Shown in pieces: positions 58,717 through 64,000 of a stretch of DNA of 64,000 nucleotides. The stretch spans positions 38,161,081 through 38,225,080 of the forward strand of contig OX485809.1 of assembly GCA_950295325.1 (NCBI GenBank), written 5' to 3'. This stretch comes from Polytrichum commune. Taxonomy: Eukaryota; Streptophyta; Polytrichopsida; Polytrichales; Polytrichaceae. Under the pieces are notes generated by a model, which was not told the origin of the DNA, did no database searches, and saw nothing but the letters and a program-made list of their open reading frames with translations. The position numbers and the translations under genes are program-made. How positions within the stretch are numbered: the first letter of the stretch is position 1; the number at the start of each line of letters is the position of its first letter.

Positions 58717-59639
58717 TATATGAAGTTATAATACCCGAATGGGTATCCCAACCACTAGTTGCACCCTAATCCAAACTCTCTCCTTCCCTAATCACATGTT
58801 TTCTAAGTTTTTCTTCTTCTTTCTTTTTCCTTGCTCCTAAATAATAAACTAATCTAACACACTAATTCCACTAACTACTAACTAATCAACACGTGCAACT
58901 TTAAACTCTAAGAGCTCCCTCAATTGGGAGGCATTGAGAGAGTGAGCTTAACTAATTAACTTCACTAAGAACTAATGTCTCACACACGTGGCTCAAGCTC
59001 TTTAAGAGCTTGCTCTCTTGAGAGCGCTTGATGGAGAGAGAGGAAAATGAGAGAGAAACCACCTTAAGTAGCAAAGAGGGAGAGAGGGAGAGAGAGGTGA
59101 TGATAGGGTGAGAGGATTAGCACCTCCAATCACAATCCCTTAACCTTCACCTTCAAAGTAGGGACTAATCCCCTTCCACCAAGCTTCCTTCTTCCTAAAC
59201 TACCAAGGTGGATCCAAAAGTGGGCATTTAACCCGCGGAGCTCACCTTGCTTCACCTTACCCCCTACTCACAATATCAAGGCATACTCTTATTGAATTCA
59301 ACCTTGAAATAATCACACAACACATTCTAAAGCCTAAACTTAAATCCAAACCACACTTCACTCTTTTTATGTTTTGTGAATAATCATAACACATCAAAGT
59401 CAAACTAAAATTGGTTTCGAAGAGTTAATCACCACATGTGGGCACCATTTTGGGCTCACAGTCTACAACCTACGCCTCTCCCTTTAGAAAGGGTGCAAAG
59501 GGGGTGGGTTTAATTGTGTTATGGTATATTTGTATCATGAAGTTGAGCATCATGCCCCCTAAAATCAGTGAAGGACCCCCTTCCTCCACGCAATTAATTG
59601 CTTGGGGTTATTTATAATGACCCTTCTAGCATTATTCAA
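58717..59639. other. Intergenic, purine-rich patches, no gene
   Basis: Contains a GA-rich stretch (59030-59100) and a short inverted pair (gagctctttaagagcttg..ctcttgagagcgctt, near 58990-59030). No termini of an element could be fixed. Confidence 0.35.
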
Positions 59640-61708
59640 CTAATGAGATGTGTTCATGGCTCCCCTAGTAGATTCAAGAATAAAGCCTTTGGATATTGGA
59701 ATCCAAGTGCTTTAGATAGAATCTAAAGTCATGGCAGCTAATCACAACTCATCAACGGAGTAATGTTATGAAGTGGCAACTTGTTTGGTATTAGTACAGT
59801 TACAACTTAATCCTAAAGCTCCAAATATCATGTTCCCAAAATCACTTTGAACAATTCACCCCGATTCAATAGTTCGTTGAGATAAATGTTAAGTTAGATT
59901 CACTTATGATGGTGGAATCGATTGTGCAAATGACATCTTTGTAATATCATAATGTGAACATGTACGCTACTATGGTCGGGTAGAGATAGCTGCCCAAACA
60001 AAAAGTCCCATTCGGCCTTTAGAGAATTAGTTCCGGCAAATGGTTGGAGTTCCGGTCTAGTGTGGTCCAAAAGAGATAAACATGGGACAAACTTTTTACC
60101 TTGAAGGAGCCTCGTTAAAGAGCTAGAACTATAGTTGATGCTTTGAATAGGAAACATTATGGGGACATGTTAGACTCAAAATGGACTTTGGCAATTTGAT
60201 TGCCGACATATTTAAGGGCATGTTCTTTCAATGGGTTTACCCCATGCAAGTCTACTCCTAGAAATACTACCTACATGTAAGTAAGGATACTCTGTCACTA
60301 AAAATTATAGGTTTTTAATAAGATTTGTTTTGATGGGATGATAATTAGAGATTGTGATTTGGTAGTGGTTTTGAGGCTTTTTGGAGATAGGGTTGCGTTA
60401 GGATGCATGTGAGAGTGTTGGGAGGCCAGAGCAAATACATAAGAGGGGTGTGAGGTGGTCATGTTCATATTGCGTGTTTCAGGGGGGTGGTTGTAATTAT
60501 GTCCTGAATGAAAGGCCGAGGTCAAATCCTTGTGAGCCCACGATGCTAGTAGATGTAATCTTGGCATTTTGCTAGTGCTTACAAGAGAAATGTGAGAGGG
60601 GGGGGGGTGTGGCACATTGTGGTGTGGACGAGATATTTTGTTAGCTTGAAGATGAAGTTATGCAAGGCGAGGTTTTAAGATAATGGATGTGGGTAGGGTA
60701 GGATTATTGGGTAAGTGGATCTTTCCTACCTAGTCAAATGAATGTGTTGTGGGTTGTGGTCTTGTGTATGTGCTTTTCTCAACATTTTTGGGAGATAGCC
60801 AAAGTGGATGAGGTGGTTGATTTGGAGGTGTCCATTCTGACAAAAACCAACAATGATTATTGTGAGCATTAGACTCAAGATTAGCATATCTTAAATGGAT
60901 AGTTTTAGCTCTACACCCATTTCTCCTATGTTAGTGCAAAGATTAGTGCAAGATGATTAATGATTCCAAATCATGCTCATAGCCATTTTCTTCATTTTTA
61001 CAAATTTCAAATGAACATCTTACTCATTACTAGAGTGGAGGATTTTCTTTTTCATTAAATGATCCTCCTCCTCCTCCTCCTCCTCACTGAGTATTACAAC
61101 AAGGGCATATGTCATATTAACTATATATAGGAGATCATAGAAAGTTAAGATGAAGTATTGAAATGTTTTGGCCTATGAATATTGGAGGCCTACTTTTGCA
61201 GTTGTTATTTTCCTTGTAAACGTAAGTTATGGTTATTTACCCAAAGGCTTATATATAATTTTTGTGTGGCATGAGTGAAAAATGTTTTGAAATTTCAACA
61301 TTAACATCAAAATAATTTTTTAATTTTTTTAAAAATCCATCAAGAATTAGGAGGCACAAATATATGGAAACTCAAATAAAGTAGACGATGCTAGAATCAA
61401 CACCCCCAAACCTTGCAAATTAAGTATAATAAAATGTCCATCACAAAGCTAACATTATGTTCCCATGTCAGTTTTAGGTCATCTACCAATAACTTTGAAT
61501 CCTTGCAACTTTTGCATATGAAATTCAAATGTCTTGAAGTTTGGAATCCCATGTCAATTGCTACACAGGTCATTCAAAACTCTTTAACCTATTTATATTA
61601 TGTATATTCAAAAGTTAGCACCATCTTATTTTAAGGACCACCTGTGGAGCCTGCTTTCATCTTCATTACGTGGTCTTAAGCTTATCCAATAACATCTATG
61701 CTTACTAA
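59640..61708. other. Intergenic, mostly unassigned
   Basis: 59640-59800 is a dispersed repeat also at 48940-49110. There is a G run at 60598-60608 and a (TCC)n microsatellite at 61064-61084. No gene is supported. Confidence 0.4.
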
Positions 61709-61927
61709 CTACAGTGATTATCCCAATTAGTGTGTGTGTTTGTTCGGAATTAAACAGTGCTATAACTATTTAATGATATTATAATATTTTACCAAGAAAA
61801 GTTTGTCATGTTCTTAATGTCCGAACAACCTATTGAACTTTCGTTAGTAAAAAATTGAACTCCTTAGACGTCATTGCATTGCATAACTACGAACAACAAA
61901 ACACTCTAATTGGGATAATCAATGCAG
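61709..61927. mobile_element. MITE, 'TGATTATCCCAATTAGTG' subclass, ~219 bp
   Basis: The left end reads CTACAGTGATTATCCCAATT and the right end in reverse complement ACTGCATTGATTATCCCAAT. The core has accaagaaaagtttgtcatg and tccgaacaacctattgaact, shared with 54436-54660. Confidence 0.8.
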
Positions 61928-61959
61928 TTTCCATCTCATGGGATGTGATTGTGTACGGC

Positions 61960-62360
61960 TTAGGGCGAGTTTCCATGTAGACCGCTTGTTCACTAAATTC
62001 TAGATAATCGTGGGTTGGAGGTGTTTTCATGTAGATAAGCACGAGTCACCAACCAACCACATTCAAGTAGCCTACTAGAATGTGGAGGGCCATGGACATT
62101 GGCCGCTATAATTCTATGCGCCCATTATAACTTTTCTTAATTTACAAGTGCGGGTCACCGAAGGATTGAAGATCAATTTTAAGAGGAGAAGAGGTTTTAA
62201 CCTAGAAGAGTTAGTAGGTGGGCCTAGATTTGAGAAGATGAGAGTAGCTAGTTGGCACATACGAACCCTACCCCACCAAATTCCATCCACATTTGGGTGA
62301 GTTGTCCTTATTCTCACTAGAATCTAGTGGGCAAGCGGCCTACATGGAAACTCACCCTAA
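61960..62360. mobile_element. MITE 'TTAGGGCGAGTTTCCATGTAG', ~400 bp
   Basis: It begins ttagggcgagtttccatgta, gaccgcttg and ends caagcggcctacatggaaac, tcaccctaa. The TIRs are about 30 bp. It is the longer relative of the 129- and 137-bp elements in repeat R3. Confidence 0.8.
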
Positions 62361-62611
62361 GCAACCTTCAATTACAACTGTGAATTTAGCCACAAACAAC
62401 TACACACTTGTAAAATATCCTTAAGTAGTTAGTGTGTAGATGCGACTTTCATGGACTCACATGTAAAGTTTCATCACTGCTACACTAAATAGTTTGACTA
62501 GTGTGGGTGAAAATTTAGCATGGAATAATCAATCCCTAAATGCCCATTAGACCCAAAAGTGGTCTACGTTTGTTATGTAATGGATTTATCCGTAAAAAAA
62601 AAGCAAATGAA

Positions 62612-63000
62612 AATATGGGTTTAGTCCCAAACCCTGAGATTATAATACACACACACAAAGTCACTCAAGTTTTCTTAATGATCAAATGACCATTCACAAA
62701 GATGTGATGTTGGGCTAATCAAAACCGACTTTCTAGGTTGTCTTACTAGGACGGGTGGGCCAAGCTAGCCATGCATAGGCTGAGCCAAGTTTTAGCAAAA
62801 CCAGTCCCATGTGCATTAAGTCCTCCAATTTTCTCAAAGTCTTTTGGGGTGGAAAGAGGAGGTCCCAAAAGTTTCACCCAACTTTTAAAATATGCTCCAA
62901 TACATGACAAGGTAAACTATTATTAGAAAGTTGTTTCAAAACCCATGATTTTGTCCCACCTTGAGAGACTTTACAGATAACCATAATGGCTCTAGCCCAA
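62612..63000 (-). repeat. Dispersed repeat R1, copy
   Basis: Starting from gggtttagtcccaaaccctg it contains caagttttcttaatgatc, accgactttctaggttgtct, gccaagctagccatgcatag and gagagactttacagataacc, matching R1 in reverse complement. Confidence 0.75.
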
Positions 63001-63784
63001 AAGGTGCACCCTTCATGAAAAACCAAGGATCATGTGCATTCACAACATAGTCTAAAAATCCTTATATACAAGTTTTTAAAAAACAAATCAAGGAATACAC
63101 GTACAATTTCAATGATGAAAATACAAGTCACCATATGTATACATTAAAAACTTACATTCATATATGGTCATCAACATAAGTATACAAATATACTTTTAAA
63201 TAACAATTAACCCCTATAATATGTAAGATGCAATTCCTAGCATTCATTATGAAGTCATTGAAGATTTTTTCATGCCCTAGATGTAACTCATAAACATCTA
63301 AGTCTATCATATATGTCATAGAAGCTTATACAATTATTGTTTCAAAAGGTCTATAAGATCATATAAAGTTTTTCATCAAATGATTAGTAAGATCCATAAG
63401 TCCATCCCTATACTCCACCCAATGATTACCATATTTCTACACACCTTATAAACCCTCCTAATAAACCAAACCTTAATTGGAGCTAATTTTCTTGGTCTAT
63501 CACAATTTTGACAATTCTAGCTTCAGGTGTGTTCTTGTCTTGACTTTCCTTGCCTAAATCTTGTAGTTTTGATAGCAATCAAAACTCAAAGTATCTTGAA
63601 CCAAAAAAAAAAAAAAAAAAAAAAAACTACTTTACCTATTCTATTCCACTTGTTAGTAGTCTCTCTTATACATGCTTTAATAATAGCCACAACTTAATTC
63701 AGAGACAAGATATGCATTTTGGTCTCTATTCAAAACCAATAATTAAATTGATGGAAATTTTATCATGAAAAATGTAAATGAGCA
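63001..63784. other. Intergenic with an A homopolymer
   Basis: AT-rich, with a ~24-base A run at 63603-63626. No retroposed body is recognisable upstream of it. Confidence 0.4.
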
Positions 63785-63909
63785 TATATTCATGAATTGG
63801 GTATCACTTAGTAAAAATTACAGCCCTCACTAATTTTGAGACTTGGCAAATTAGTGCGCGTTTCAAGAATTGATACCACACGTACTAAGTGGGATAATCA
63901 ATATAGTAG
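63785..63909. mobile_element. Deleted or short MITE, 'TGATTATCCCA' subclass
   Basis: The right end in reverse complement reads CTACTATATTGATTATCCCA, followed by cttagtacgtgtgg. The left end is diverged (ttcatgaattgggtatcact, tagt). At ~125 bp the copy is much shorter than its relatives. Confidence 0.45.
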
Positions 63910-63944
63910 GTAATGTGAACTGTAATCTCCAAACCATGTAAATA

Positions 63945-64000
63945 CTACATTGATTACGGTATTTAGTGTGACCGGTGTAATAATTGTCACTTACCTCATT
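63945..64000. mobile_element. Start of a MITE running off the window
   Basis: CTACATTGATTACGGTATTT, agtgtgacc matches the left termini of the 'CTACA..TTAGTGT' MITE group. The right end lies beyond the window. Confidence 0.5.

Noticed and set aside
58521-58769. 82-codon Pro/Gly-rich ORF as a repeat protein
   Set aside because: It is produced by reading through the minisatellite. Unit lengths vary (43-47 bp) and do not keep frame, which argues against coding selection.
58740-59470. Possible LTR-like leader with GA-rich segment
   Set aside because: Composition only; no boundaries or internal retroelement signals.
63603-63626. Poly(A) tail of a retroposed gene
   Set aside because: No recognisable mRNA-like or retroelement body adjoins the A run on either side.

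Overview
This is nuclear genomic DNA from a land plant. It is AT-rich and non-coding apart from one clear host gene, an OTU-domain deubiquitinase split into ten coding exons (12853-18851, + strand). Its introns are bounded by GT..AG, a CT-rich leader follows a TATA-like core, and the rest of the window is filled with short inverted-repeat transposons (MITEs), tRNA-derived SINEs and LINE fragments. The lineage cannot be fixed from the sequence. The larger LINE has a QGCPLSP-type reverse transcriptase rather than the QGDPLSP type I associate with flowering-plant L1 elements, which leaves a fern, gymnosperm or other early-diverging lineage open. That point is inference.

Layout. 1-9800: intergenic DNA with foldback and TIR elements, a possible SINE and one MITE of the 'CTACACTAAAT' group. 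9806-10660: three tandem copies of a ~285-bp unit that run straight into the core promoter of the OTU gene. 10690-18851: the OTU gene. Its long leader has a consensus splice donor, two of its introns hold copies of one foldback MITE, and three places show local duplication of exon ends or splice-site regions. 18852-22400: downstream DNA with a third copy of that MITE, a tandem duplication, a short Lys/Arg-rich ORF and a CT/AT microsatellite. 23313-23910: 3' end of an L1-like LINE (- strand). 24600-29700: dispersed repeats and MITEs. 29694-33067: a decayed LINE (- strand) with endonuclease, reverse transcriptase and C-terminal segments, cut by a MITE and bounded by two MITEs of another family in opposite orientation. 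33068-45480: TIR elements, two SINEs, an AT minisatellite and a coding-like remnant of unknown family. 46293-48224: nested cluster in which a hAT-like element sits inside a MITE that abuts a second, inverted copy of the same MITE. 49400-57700: more MITEs, and a repeat present as two inverted copies that both carry the same small MITE. 58240-58716: an 11-unit minisatellite with two unit types. 58717-64000: mostly unassigned DNA with a few MITEs.

I recognised no tRNA, rRNA, organelle insertion, CRISPR array or clear LTR retrotransposon. The main interest lies in how transposons and local duplications have reshaped one conserved gene, and in the MITE groups, which share terminal sequence but differ in internal sequence and length.
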